From positions 1 to 20,508 of the forward strand of contig DGTW01000028.1 of the NCBI GenBank assembly GCA_002393835.1: a stretch of 20,508 nt of DNA, in the 5' to 3' direction. The first letter of the stretch is position 1, and the number at the start of each line of letters is the position of its first letter. This document shows, piece by piece, positions 7,310-15,081 of the stretch. The translations under genes and the position numbers were made by a program. Origin of the DNA: Treponema sp. UBA4326 (lineage in GTDB: Bacteria > Spirochaetota > Spirochaetia > Treponematales > Treponemataceae). The notes below the pieces were generated by a model, which was not told the DNA's origin, made no database searches, and was given only the letters and a program-made list of their open reading frames with translations.

Positions 7310-8996
7310 ATTTTTCCCCCTTTACAAGTGGCCGCCTGATAATTTTGATTTTTCCCTCTTCGAGCACAGAGTTCACATAGCAAAGGCCATCGTCACTTTT
7401 ATTCGGATAGTCCGAATTTTCTCCGAAAGAGTGCCAGCGAGTTTCCTTTCTTGCCTTAAGGTGGGCAATGAGAGATTTTGCGACTATGAGCCTTTCCCTC
7501 ACTTCGTAGATTCTAAGAAGATCGTCCATGTCTTTTGCCCTGAGACTTGAAAGAAGGCTTTCAAGCTCTGCGATTTTCTTTTCAGCCAAAAGAAGACGGC
7601 TTTCGTTGTAGCGGTAATTTGCGGAAATTCCTCCCGCATACTCGTCCATGATTTTTTGCATAGCTTCTTCAATTTCTTCTGTTGAAAAGGCAGACTCTTT
7701 TTCGCTTTTTGAAAGGTGCGCCTTGTACTCAGCGAATTTTTTTTCAGCCTCTTCATTGAGATTTGCCGGAATTGTCTTTTCAGCCCTTCCTTCCTTTATA
7801 AAATCGGCAATGCTTTCTGCGGCAATCTCTCCCTCGGCCAGCGCTCCCGTAACATATTTCTGCGGTGCTCCTCCTGCAACATCACCTGCGGCAAAAAGAC
7901 CTTTCACTGTGCTTTCCCGCCTTGTGTCGAGCCAGAAACCGCTTGCCGTGTGTCCGCCGACAATGTACGGCTCTGTTCCTTCAATCTCAACATTTTCTGA
8001 GGCGGGACCTATTCCGTTTTCAAGCCACTTTAGGGTCTGGCTTGGGGCCATGTTCAGATAGGCCTTGTACAAGTCTTCCTGGGCCTGGTCTGAAATTCCT
8101 TTTGTGGCAAGAAAGCAGGGACCTCTGCCAGCCAGATTTTCCTCGACCGTTCCCCAGCATCTCTCGCTTGTCTTTAATCCGTATTTTGTCTCGTAGATTT
8201 CGCCCTTTGAATTGACCTGCTTTGCCCCCACACCCTGGGCAATCGTTCCTGTTGGGGCAATTGTGTCCTTGCAGCGGAGGGCGATGAAACGCATTTCAAA
8301 TGTGGTCATTTCTGCCCCGGAAAGAATTCCCATGGCGTAGCCGGCTCCGGTGTTAAATGGAGGATACCATGTTTTATGGCGTGAAAAGCCCGGATTGTTG
8401 GGGCGGTAAAGACCAGCTGCCCCGCCCGTGGCAATCAGTACGGCTTTTGCCTCAATGTAATAGAAGATTTCTTCATTTACGCTAAAACCATAGGCTCCAG
8501 TGACCTGACTTTTTCCGTTTTTTTTGACTGTGGCAAGGTCAGTTATGTTCAGGTGATTCAGGATGGTCACATTCTTCTGTTCCCTTGCTCCTTTTGCAAG
8601 AAGAGGCTTTATGTTCTCTCCGTTGATTTTTATGTTCCGCCAACCCCTGCTGACATAATTTCCCTTTTCGTCTTTGAGAATCACAAGCCCCCTGTCTTCA
8701 AGGTCTTTTGTAACTGCATTGAGACGGCGGCAAATTGAAAGCAAAAGGTCATTTCGGACGATTCCTTCGGCATCATTTGAGGCATATTCCACATAATCTT
8801 CTGGCTTGTGACCGCTTGTAATGTAGGCATTGAGGGCATTCACGCCAGAGGCAAGGCAGCCGCTTCGTGAAATATTTGCCTTCTCAGCAATGACGACAGA
8901 AATGTCTTTTTCCGAGCCGAGTTTTATTGCGGCATAGCAGCCGGCCGTTCCGCCGCCTATTATAAGCACATCCGTTGAAATTCTTTCGGTTTTCAT
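7293..8996 (-). CDS. aprA: Adenylylsulfate reductase alpha-like flavoprotein (assimilatory type)
   Basis: A 567-residue FAD enzyme of the fumarate reductase/succinate dehydrogenase flavoprotein family, likely reducing APS to sulfite and AMP in the cytoplasm. The N-terminal dinucleotide-binding motif is DVLIIGGGTAG (9-19). The AprA-like signature GGHTASGFWLDTRR begins near 347 and runs into GLFAAGDVAGGAPQKYVTGALAEGE. It is shorter than AprA of dissimilatory reducers (above 600). An upstream in-frame GTG at 9011 exists, but ATG at 8996 has AGGA at suitable spacing, so I use that start. Its place between the sulfate transporter and cysDN points to assimilation. I saw no sulfite reductase in the window, so sulfite reduction must be encoded elsewhere. 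Confidence 0.9.
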   Translation of the reverse strand: MKTERISTDVLIIGGGTAGCYAAIKLGSEKDISVVIAEKANISRSGCLASGVNALNAYITSGHKPEDYVEYASNDAEGIVRNDLLLSICRRLNAVTKDLEDRGLVILKDEKGNYVSRGWRNIKINGENIKPLLAKGAREQKNVTILNHLNITDLATVKKNGKSQVTGAYGFSVNEEIFYYIEAKAVLIATGGAAGLYRPNNPGFSRHKTWYPPFNTGAGYAMGILSGAEMTTFEMRFIALRCKDTIAPTGTIAQGVGAKQVNSKGEIYETKYGLKTSERCWGTVEENLAGRGPCFLATKGISDQAQEDLYKAYLNMAPSQTLKWLENGIGPASENVEIEGTEPYIVGGHTASGFWLDTRRESTVKGLFAAGDVAGGAPQKYVTGALAEGEIAAESIADFIKEGRAEKTIPANLNEEAEKKFAEYKAHLSKSEKESAFSTEEIEEAMQKIMDEYAGGISANYRYNESRLLLAEKKIAELESLLSSLRAKDMDDLLRIYEVRERLIVAKSLIAHLKARKETRWHSFGENSDYPNKSDDGLCYVNSVLEEGKIKIIRRPLVKGEKYEHQN

Positions 8997-9014
8997 AAAA
9001 AAATCCTGCACTTA

Positions 9015-10073
9015 TTAGATGAAGACTGAAGGCGTTTCCAGAGCCTTGTTAGTCAGCTGATAGACCTGATTGCCCTTTGTGACGAAAATCCTGTAAAGGA
9101 AGACATTGACTTTTTCACCGATTTCAACTGATTCTTCATCAAGTCCCCGGTTTGCAATAACCTCCGAATCATTTACCCTGATTCGAAGCTCTATGTGGGT
9201 TCCACGGAAGCAGACATCGCTTACGATTCCTTCAGTCGCCGAAATGGCGTATTTTTCAGTCTCTGATTTTTTGCTGATTTTTACGAATTCCGGGCGGGTG
9301 AAAGCCAGGTCTGCTTCTTCAATCTGCTCAAAATCCTTGAAGGCACCGTAATCTTTTAAGAAGCCAGCCTGCCCGAAGAATTTTGCTGTAAAGGCTGTCT
9401 GTGGCTTCCTGTAAATTTCAAGGGGAGTGCCTACCTGCTCGACGTGGCCGTGATTGGTAACTATGATTTGGTCGCTGACCTCAACGGCCTCATCCTGATC
9501 GTGAGTGACGAAAATACTGGTGATTCCAAGCCTGCTTATCATCGAGCGAAGCCATGTTCTCAATTCCTGCCTTACTTTCGCATCTATGGCGGCAAAAGGC
9601 TCGTCCAGCAAAAGAAGGTGGGGATTTGGAGCGATTGCTCGGGCAAATGCAACCCTTTGTCTTTGTCCGCCAGAAAGCTGGCTGGGGTAGCGTTTACCCA
9701 TTCCCTGCAGGCCAACCAGCTCAATCATTTCTGCAACACGCTCTTTAATGAAATTTTTGTCTAATTTCTGGACTTTGAGGCCGAAAGCAATGTTTTCTTC
9801 TACCGTCATGTAACGGAAAAGGGCATAATTCTGGAAAACGAAACCTATTCCTCTTTTTGCGGCCGGAATATCGTTCATTACCTTTCCGTCAATAATCACT
9901 TCCCCGCTGTCAGGAGTCTCAAGGCCTGCAATCATGCGGAGAATGGTGGTTTTACCAGAGCCTGAGGGGCCCAAAAGAGCCACAAGCTTTCCCTTTTCAA
10001 CGCCAAAACTTACATTGTCCGATGCCTTGAAATTTCCGAATGACTTGTTTATATTTTTCAACTCAACATACAT
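9015..10073 (-). CDS. cysA: Sulfate/thiosulfate ABC transporter ATPase
   Basis: A 352-residue ATPase of the sulfate importer. Walker A is GPSGSGKTT (35-43), the Q-loop is FVFQNYALF (78-86), the signature is LSGGQRQR (133-140), Walker B is LLLLDEP (153-159), followed by the switch histidine in FVTHDQDEA. After about residue 235 there is a C-terminal regulatory/TOBE-like extension, as in CysA and other importers of this class. GGGAG lies eight bases before the ATG. The gene follows cysW by 26 bases and is followed almost directly by aprA, so uptake and reduction are on one transcript. Confidence 0.95.
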   Translation of the reverse strand: MYVELKNINKSFGNFKASDNVSFGVEKGKLVALLGPSGSGKTTILRMIAGLETPDSGEVIIDGKVMNDIPAAKRGIGFVFQNYALFRYMTVEENIAFGLKVQKLDKNFIKERVAEMIELVGLQGMGKRYPSQLSGGQRQRVAFARAIAPNPHLLLLDEPFAAIDAKVRQELRTWLRSMISRLGITSIFVTHDQDEAVEVSDQIIVTNHGHVEQVGTPLEIYRKPQTAFTAKFFGQAGFLKDYGAFKDFEQIEEADLAFTRPEFVKISKKSETEKYAISATEGIVSDVCFRGTHIELRIRVNDSEVIANRGLDEESVEIGEKVNVFLYRIFVTKGNQVYQLTNKALETPSVFI

Positions 10074-10099
10074 AATTTTTACTCCCTTTTCTCAGCTTT

Positions 10100-10987
10100 T
10101 TATCTGTTGACTTCAGAATCTTTTTTTCCAAGTTTTTCAAGAAGACTCCTCAAAATCAGAATTATGATTGCAAGGAAAACTAAAATTGAAGAAACTGCAA
10201 AGGCCGGCACATACTGAAACTCATTGAAAAGAATCTCGATGTGAAGCGGCAGGGTGTTCGTTTTTCCCCTCAGGTGACCGGAAAGAACTGAAACCGCTCC
10301 GAATTCGCCCATTGCCCTTGCCGTGCAAAGGACAAGTCCGTAGAGAAATGCCCATTTAATGTGGGGAAAGGTGACTCGACTAAAAATCGTGTGCCACTTT
10401 GCTCCCATGAGGGCGGCCGCTTCTTCCTCGTCAGTTCCCTGACTTTCAAGGACAGGAATCAGCTCGCGGGAAACAAAAGGAAAGGTGACGAAAACTGTGG
10501 CCAGAATGATTCCCGGAACTGCAAAAACGATCTGAATTCCGTGGGACTTCAGGAAAGGAAAAATCGCGCTCTGGCGGCCGAAAATCAGGATGAAAATAAG
10601 GCCTGCGATGATTGGTGAGACCGTGACAGGGACATCAATCAGCGTGGTCAGGACTTTTTTCCCGTGAAAGTGAAATTTTGTCACAGTCCAGGCGGCGAAA
10701 AGTCCGAAAACTGTATTTATCAAAACCGACCAGAGGGTTGCCTGCAAAGTGAGGCTCATGGCTTTGATGGCGTAAGGGTCAGAAATTGACTTTGAGTAAA
10801 AGCTGATTCCCTTGGCCAGTGAATTTATTACTACGGTTAGCAGGGGAAGAATAAGAAGCACGAAGAGAAAGATGGCACTTACTCCGATTAAAATCCATTT
10901 TACTGCTCCAGAATCTCTCCTGATTCTGTCTTTTTCTTTAAGAATTGACTTTTTCTTGCTTTCGATAGCGTTTTCTTCAATATTCAT
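10100..10987 (-). CDS. cysW: Sulfate ABC transporter permease CysW
   Basis: A 295-residue integral membrane protein forming half of the sulfate channel. A charged cytoplasmic N-terminus of about 30 residues is followed by roughly six hydrophobic segments, the first near 31-53. The EAA loop that docks with CysA is at about 188-208 (DEEEAAALMGAKWHTIFSRV). The GEFGAVSVLSGHLRGKTNTLPLHIE region is characteristic of CysW. Its start overlaps the cysT stop by four bases (ATGA), so the two permeases are probably translated in equal amounts. Confidence 0.95.
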   Translation of the reverse strand: MNIEENAIESKKKSILKEKDRIRRDSGAVKWILIGVSAIFLFVLLILPLLTVVINSLAKGISFYSKSISDPYAIKAMSLTLQATLWSVLINTVFGLFAAWTVTKFHFHGKKVLTTLIDVPVTVSPIIAGLIFILIFGRQSAIFPFLKSHGIQIVFAVPGIILATVFVTFPFVSRELIPVLESQGTDEEEAAALMGAKWHTIFSRVTFPHIKWAFLYGLVLCTARAMGEFGAVSVLSGHLRGKTNTLPLHIEILFNEFQYVPAFAVSSILVFLAIIILILRSLLEKLGKKDSEVNR

Positions 10988-11817
10988 GATTTGCCTCCCA
11001 GAATTTTCGTATTTCTTGCCTGCATCAGGTTAACAAGGAAGAGAATGAGGAAAGAAAATACCAGCATGACGAGGGCAATGCTCGTTGCGGCAGGATAATC
11101 ATATTCCTGCAATTCCGACATGATGATGAGGGGAGTGATTTCAGTCTTGAAAGGCTGGTTTCCCGCAATGAAGACTACGCTTCCGTACTCTCCGAGGCAG
11201 CGGCCAAAGGCAAGACCGGCTCCAGTAAGCAGGGCCGGCAAAAGCTCCGGCAAGATGACCCTGCGGAAGATAAGGCGGCGGTTTGCCCCAAGGACATTTG
11301 CCGCTTCCTCATAACTTGCGTCAAGTTTTTCAAGGACAGGCTGAACAGCCCGAACTACGAATGGAATCCCTATAAAGATGAGGGCGACTGTAATTCCTGT
11401 TTTTGTGTATGCGATTTTGATTCCGAATCTGGCAAAAATTGAGCCGACCCAGCCTGTATCAGCCATGAGGGAAGTGAGCGAAATGCCCGCAACGGCTGTG
11501 GGAAGGGCAAATGGCAGTTCGATTATGCCGTCCATGATTCGTTTGCCCGGAAAAGTGTAGCGTACAAGTACCCAGGCGATGATTGTGCCCATGACGGCGT
11601 TGATTACAGAGGCGACAAAGGCCGTTATAAAGCTTACCCAGAAACTGGAAACTACCCTGTCGCGTGTAATAACCGTAAAGAATTCAGAAGGACCGAGCTT
11701 TGCAGAGTAAACGACCAGCGATGCCAGCGGAATCAGCACTACAAGGCTTAAAATGCTTATGGTTATACCCATTGAAATTCCGAAACCTGGAATTACTCTC
11801 TTTGATTTTTTACCCAT
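10984..11817 (-). CDS. cysT: Sulfate ABC transporter permease CysT (CysU)
   Basis: A 277-residue membrane protein, the second half of the sulfate channel, with about six hydrophobic segments. It matches the remembered E. coli CysT sequence along its length: VIPGFGISMG at the N-terminus, LPFALPTAVAGISL (101-114), the EAA loop SYEEAANVLGANRRLIFRRVILPEL (from 168), and LGEYGSVVFIAGNQPFKTEI. AGGGAG six bases before ATG fixes the start. It lies 26 bases after sbp and overlaps cysW by four bases. Confidence 0.96.
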   Translation of the reverse strand: MGKKSKRVIPGFGISMGITISILSLVVLIPLASLVVYSAKLGPSEFFTVITRDRVVSSFWVSFITAFVASVINAVMGTIIAWVLVRYTFPGKRIMDGIIELPFALPTAVAGISLTSLMADTGWVGSIFARFGIKIAYTKTGITVALIFIGIPFVVRAVQPVLEKLDASYEEAANVLGANRRLIFRRVILPELLPALLTGAGLAFGRCLGEYGSVVFIAGNQPFKTEITPLIIMSELQEYDYPAATSIALVMLVFSFLILFLVNLMQARNTKILGGKS

Positions 11818-11843
11818 ACAAAGCTCCCTTTTCTGCTTAGTGA

Positions 11844-12899
11844 TTATTTCTTGCTGTAAATCTGGTCGAAGAGACCGCCATTGCTGAAGTGTTTAGCGTG
11901 AGCTGCATCCCAACCACCGAAGTCGTTGATTGTGACAAGGTTAATCTTCAAATCGAACACATTGCTGAATTCTGCAAGAATTTTCGGGTTTGAAGGACGG
12001 TAGAAGTTCTGTCCGGCAAGACGCTGGGCTTCTTCTGAATAAAGATAGTTGAGGTATTCTGTTGCGACTTCCCGTGTTTTGCGGCGGTCAACGACTTCAT
12101 CAACGACGGCAACAGAAGGCTGAGCCAAGATACTCAAAGATGGCGTGACGATTTCGTAGTCATTTGGATAGTCAGCGATTGAAAGGAAGGCTTCGTTTTC
12201 CCATGCGAGAAGAACATCACCCTGCTTGTTCTGAACGAATGAGTTTGTGGCTCCACGAGCGCCAGAATCCAATACAAGGACATTTGCGTAGATTTTCTTA
12301 ACGAAATCACGGACTTTAGCCTCGTCATTGTTGAATTTTTTCTGAGCGAATGCCCAGGCAGCCAGGTAGTTCCAGCAGGCTCCGCCTGAAGTTTTCGGGT
12401 TTGGAGTGATTACGCCGACACCCGGTTTAATCAGGTCGTCCCAGTCAAGGATTTTCTTTGGGTTTCCTTTTCGGACGAGGAAGACGATTGTTGATGTATA
12501 TGGAGAAGAATCGAGCGGAAATTCTGAAAGCCAGCCGTCTTTGATTAGACCCGCATTTTTGACTGCGTTTACATCATATTCAAGGGCGAGGGTTACGACA
12601 TCAGCCTCAAGGCCGTTTGCAACTTCAAGAGCCTGTTTTCCTGAACCACCGTGGCTCTGAGTGATTTCAACATCCTGACCAGAGAGCTTTTTCCAGTGAG
12701 GAGCGAAGATTTTGTTGTAGTTTGCATACAATTCGCGGGTCGGATCGTAAGAAACATTCGTGATGGTCACCTTTTCTGGTGCTGCTGATTTTGCGCTTGC
12801 TGATGAGCTTTCTCCAGATTTTTTGTTGCATGACAAAAATCCAAGTGCGGCAAGGGCGGCGATGCTTGTAAAAGCAAATTTTAAAACTGACTTTTTCAT
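11844..12899 (-). CDS. sbp: Sulfate-binding lipoprotein of the ABC importer
   Basis: A 351-residue periplasmic sulfate (or thiosulfate) binding protein that feeds CysTWA. The signal peptide ends in LGFLSC, a lipobox with the lipidated cysteine at 24, followed by a Ser/Ala/Lys-rich linker. The family signature begins with NVSYDPTRELY, then QSHGGSGKQ and EADVVTLALEYDV; further on are NPKTSGGACWNYLAAW and QGDVLLAWENEA. GGAGG sits five bases before the ATG at 12899; a longer reading from TTG at 12911 has no such support. It is first in the sulfate operon, behind a promoter with two operator palindromes. Whether sulfate or thiosulfate is preferred cannot be told. Confidence 0.95.
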   Translation of the reverse strand: MKKSVLKFAFTSIAALAALGFLSCNKKSGESSSASAKSAAPEKVTITNVSYDPTRELYANYNKIFAPHWKKLSGQDVEITQSHGGSGKQALEVANGLEADVVTLALEYDVNAVKNAGLIKDGWLSEFPLDSSPYTSTIVFLVRKGNPKKILDWDDLIKPGVGVITPNPKTSGGACWNYLAAWAFAQKKFNNDEAKVRDFVKKIYANVLVLDSGARGATNSFVQNKQGDVLLAWENEAFLSIADYPNDYEIVTPSLSILAQPSVAVVDEVVDRRKTREVATEYLNYLYSEEAQRLAGQNFYRPSNPKILAEFSNVFDLKINLVTINDFGGWDAAHAKHFSNGGLFDQIYSKK

Positions 12900-12924
12900 A
12901 TAAGCCTCCAATATTTTTAACTCA

Positions 12925-12985
12925 ACCTATCAATACAGTAGGTTAATGATTGCAATATCCTAGTGTTTAACTAGGTAACAGTCAA
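12925..12985 (-). promoter_or_regulatory. Promoter of the sulfate operon with two operator palindromes
   Basis: On the minus strand, -35 TTGACT (12985-12980) is followed after 17 bases by -10 TAGGAT (12962-12957), predicting a start near 12950. Two palindromes with half-sites ACCTA/TAGGT and nine-base spacers are present: TCCTAGTGTTTAACTAGGT (12958-12976), covering the -10 and spacer, and ACCTATCAATACAGTAGGT (12925-12943), just downstream of the start. Their centres are 33 bases apart, about three helical turns, which would put two dimers on the same face. Repression is the natural reading. The regulator is not in the window. Confidence 0.7.
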
Positions 12986-13015
12986 GAGGATTTTGGAGGA
13001 ATTTTGAAAATTTAG

Positions 13016-13058
13016 AAAAAAAAAGGTGAGCCAGCCTAAGGAGGTGCGCTGACCCACC
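13016..13058 (-). terminator. Intrinsic terminator of the radical SAM/nucleosidase operon
   Basis: On the minus strand an 11-pair stem (13058-13048 with 13035-13025, including two G-U pairs) encloses a 12-base loop and is followed by nine T. It lies 43 bases past the nucleosidase stop and just upstream of the sulfate operon promoter, so it insulates the two operons. Confidence 0.85.
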
Positions 13059-13101
13059 AGAAGAGGTTTAATTTGGTAGTGCTGAATAGATTCCGAGGAA
13101 T

Positions 13102-13839
13102 TTATTCAGCTTTGTCTAGGGGAGCGTCAGGCCGATTTTCCAGAGCCTTTACGGCGATGATGACAGGACTATGCTCAATGGTCACTTTCCTTACGCCGTT
13201 AATTTTCGCTTCTTTCTGCCGCTCAAGAATCAGAGCCGGGGCGTCTTCATCTGCAAAATCAGAGAAAGTGCGTATGGAAATGAAATCCAGGGATTTTGCC
13301 GAGGCAACCTGGGAAATGGCTCCGGATTCCATGTCAAAGGCGACAGGATTGAATTTCCGGGCAATGACAGCCTTTTGTCTTGAATCCCTTAGGAAAAAAT
13401 CCCCTGTTGCAATGAGTCCTTTGCTTGCGCTCACTTCAAGTTTTTCGGCTTCCTTTTCCGCCTGCTCAATAAACCAGGCCGGGCTTGGAGCCAGTGACGG
13501 CCTGTTTTTTTCCAGGAAGGGATTGAAATCCACCTGGGCATATTCAGTGCCGATGGCTACATCCCCCCGCCTTGCGTTTTTAACGAACCCCCCGGCCACG
13601 CCCACATTCACGATGATGTCAGGATGATATTTATTGATGATGTCGGCCGTGCCGTAGGCTGCGTTCACTTTGCCTGGCCCCAGAATCCAGGAAACAAGCT
13701 TCAGATTCTTTTCTTCGTTGAAGTACTCGTTTTCGAAAATCTGTTTCCATCCGGGTCTGCCATCAAGAAAAGTTGAGAGGTATGCAATCTCAACATCAAT
13801 GGCGGCAAGAATTGCGGCTGTGTATGCTGTTTTTGGCAT
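13102..13839 (-). CDS. MTA/SAH-type nucleosidase, possible 5'-deoxyadenosine nucleosidase
   Basis: A 245-residue protein of the PNP/UDP phosphorylase superfamily, MTA/SAH nucleosidase branch, which cleaves adenine from 5'-methylthioadenosine, S-adenosylhomocysteine or 5'-deoxyadenosine. The candidate general-acid Glu17 (AAIDVE), the GVAGG turn (80-84), the GLIATGDFF block (141-149), Met170-Glu171 in AFDMESGAIS and Asp194 in RTFSDFAD match the E. coli enzyme positions. E. coli MtnN is known to hydrolyse 5'-deoxyadenosine and so relieve product inhibition of radical SAM enzymes. Lying 20 bases behind a radical SAM gene, that is its likely job here. The 232-residue E. coli length is similar. AGGAG precedes the ATG. 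Last gene before the terminator. Confidence 0.88.
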   Translation of the reverse strand: MPKTAYTAAILAAIDVEIAYLSTFLDGRPGWKQIFENEYFNEEKNLKLVSWILGPGKVNAAYGTADIINKYHPDIIVNVGVAGGFVKNARRGDVAIGTEYAQVDFNPFLEKNRPSLAPSPAWFIEQAEKEAEKLEVSASKGLIATGDFFLRDSRQKAVIARKFNPVAFDMESGAISQVASAKSLDFISIRTFSDFADEDAPALILERQKEAKINGVRKVTIEHSPVIIAVKALENRPDAPLDKAE

Positions 13840-13859
13840 CAGGTCACTCCTTTTTCGAT

Positions 13860-15077
13860 TTATACGAACTCAACCTTTTCTTCCCATGGCATCCACTGAC
13901 CGTCCAGCTTGAAGTAATTTCCGATTACATTCGTACATCCCAGCCCGTAGTAATACTGCTCATAGGTGAAGCCGTTCTTTTTCAGGATTGAGAAAGTCTT
14001 GTCGAGAAGATCCTGATGCCACTGAGTTTCTGGTGAGCGGTGACCTTCCAGAGCTGAGCCTATGCATGGCTTCCAGATACATGGCTGGGCAATTACTCCG
14101 TATGATGAGAGCTCCTCAATGCCCTCGATGACACGCTCTTTTGTCTCAAGACCGCCTACGAATAATGAGCGGACATTTCCTTTTCCGAAGACTTCGACCT
14201 CGTGCTTTAATGCCCTTACCCAGTGATTGTGGTCTCCGCCGAACTGGATTTTACCCGGACAGATGTAGCGGAAGACATCCTCGTCCCAGACTTCCATGTT
14301 GGTGGCTATGTTCGTATAGCCGGCTTCCTTGTATTTATCGATGACTGACAGGTCTTGCGGGGCGCCGACACAGGCCATGCCACGGATTTCCTCAGGCGTT
14401 AAACCGCTTACATCCTGAACGGCCTCAATGACATCGATGTAGTATTCAACTTCCCGCCGCTCAGGTATGAAGCCGCCTGTCAGATTGAATCCGTGGAAAT
14501 TGTCGTATTTGTATGCCGCTGTAATTGCCTCGGCGATTTGTGTTGGTGTTTTCCATTCAATCTTGTCAAGCTGACCAAAACGGTCTTTTGTTGCATTGAT
14601 GTTGCAGAATTTACAGTCCAACCCCTTGTCCTTAAGGGAACATTCGTTTGAATAGGTTATGTCGACCCTGCTTGAGGCTGCCTGTACGATTCGGCTCATA
14701 TCCTTGCCGTCGCTTGTCTTCATGTTGTAGAACTTTGGCTTTTTGTCAAAGACGATTTCGTCAATTACATCAACAGCGTCTCCGCTTCCCTGAACCAAAT
14801 AGAATTTGTCGCCTCTCTTTCTTATGCTCAATTCAGATTTGTCATTCCAGTAGAGGGGACTGAAAAAATTAGATGAAGAAAAGTGAAATGAAGCCGGAAT
14901 CTTAGACTCAACATAATTCTTGAAATTCCAGTCGAATCTGGCCCGGATTTGCTCCAGATATGTGTTTTCGTAGTCCAGGTCCTTGAAAATTGCAGGGTCA
15001 ACTGCGACGCCTTCATTTTCAATTTTTATGACGGCCTCGATGTGTTTTCTGGCGTCTTCTTTCTTGCACTGCTTCAT
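13860..15077 (-). CDS. Radical SAM protein with C-x8-C-x2-C motif (paralogue 1)
   Basis: A 405-residue predicted radical SAM enzyme. The cluster-binding cysteines appear to be 146, 155 and 158 in NECSLKDKGLDCKFCNIN, spaced C-x8-C-x2-C, unlike the usual C-x3-C-x2-C. LTGGF (199-203) fits the SAM-binding GGE-type motif, and TNMEVWDE (259-266) looks like a later barrel strand. About 140 residues precede the motif, an unusual N-terminal extension. Cysteines 236, 273 and 338 are conserved in the second copy (18538-19761) and could hold another cluster. The Shine-Dalgarno sequence AGGAG overlaps the last codons of the upstream binding-protein gene, which ends four bases before this ATG, so the two are tightly coupled. 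No named subfamily recognised; anaerobic organosulfur cleavage is my hypothesis from context. Confidence 0.85.
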   Translation of the reverse strand: MKQCKKEDARKHIEAVIKIENEGVAVDPAIFKDLDYENTYLEQIRARFDWNFKNYVESKIPASFHFSSSNFFSPLYWNDKSELSIRKRGDKFYLVQGSGDAVDVIDEIVFDKKPKFYNMKTSDGKDMSRIVQAASSRVDITYSNECSLKDKGLDCKFCNINATKDRFGQLDKIEWKTPTQIAEAITAAYKYDNFHGFNLTGGFIPERREVEYYIDVIEAVQDVSGLTPEEIRGMACVGAPQDLSVIDKYKEAGYTNIATNMEVWDEDVFRYICPGKIQFGGDHNHWVRALKHEVEVFGKGNVRSLFVGGLETKERVIEGIEELSSYGVIAQPCIWKPCIGSALEGHRSPETQWHQDLLDKTFSILKKNGFTYEQYYYGLGCTNVIGNYFKLDGQWMPWEEKVEFV

Positions 15078-15081
15078 TTAC

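Noticed and set aside
13036..13047. TAAGGAGGT on the plus strand as a ribosome binding site for an unlisted small gene
   Set aside because: It is the loop of the minus-strand terminator and has no start codon at proper spacing on the plus strand.
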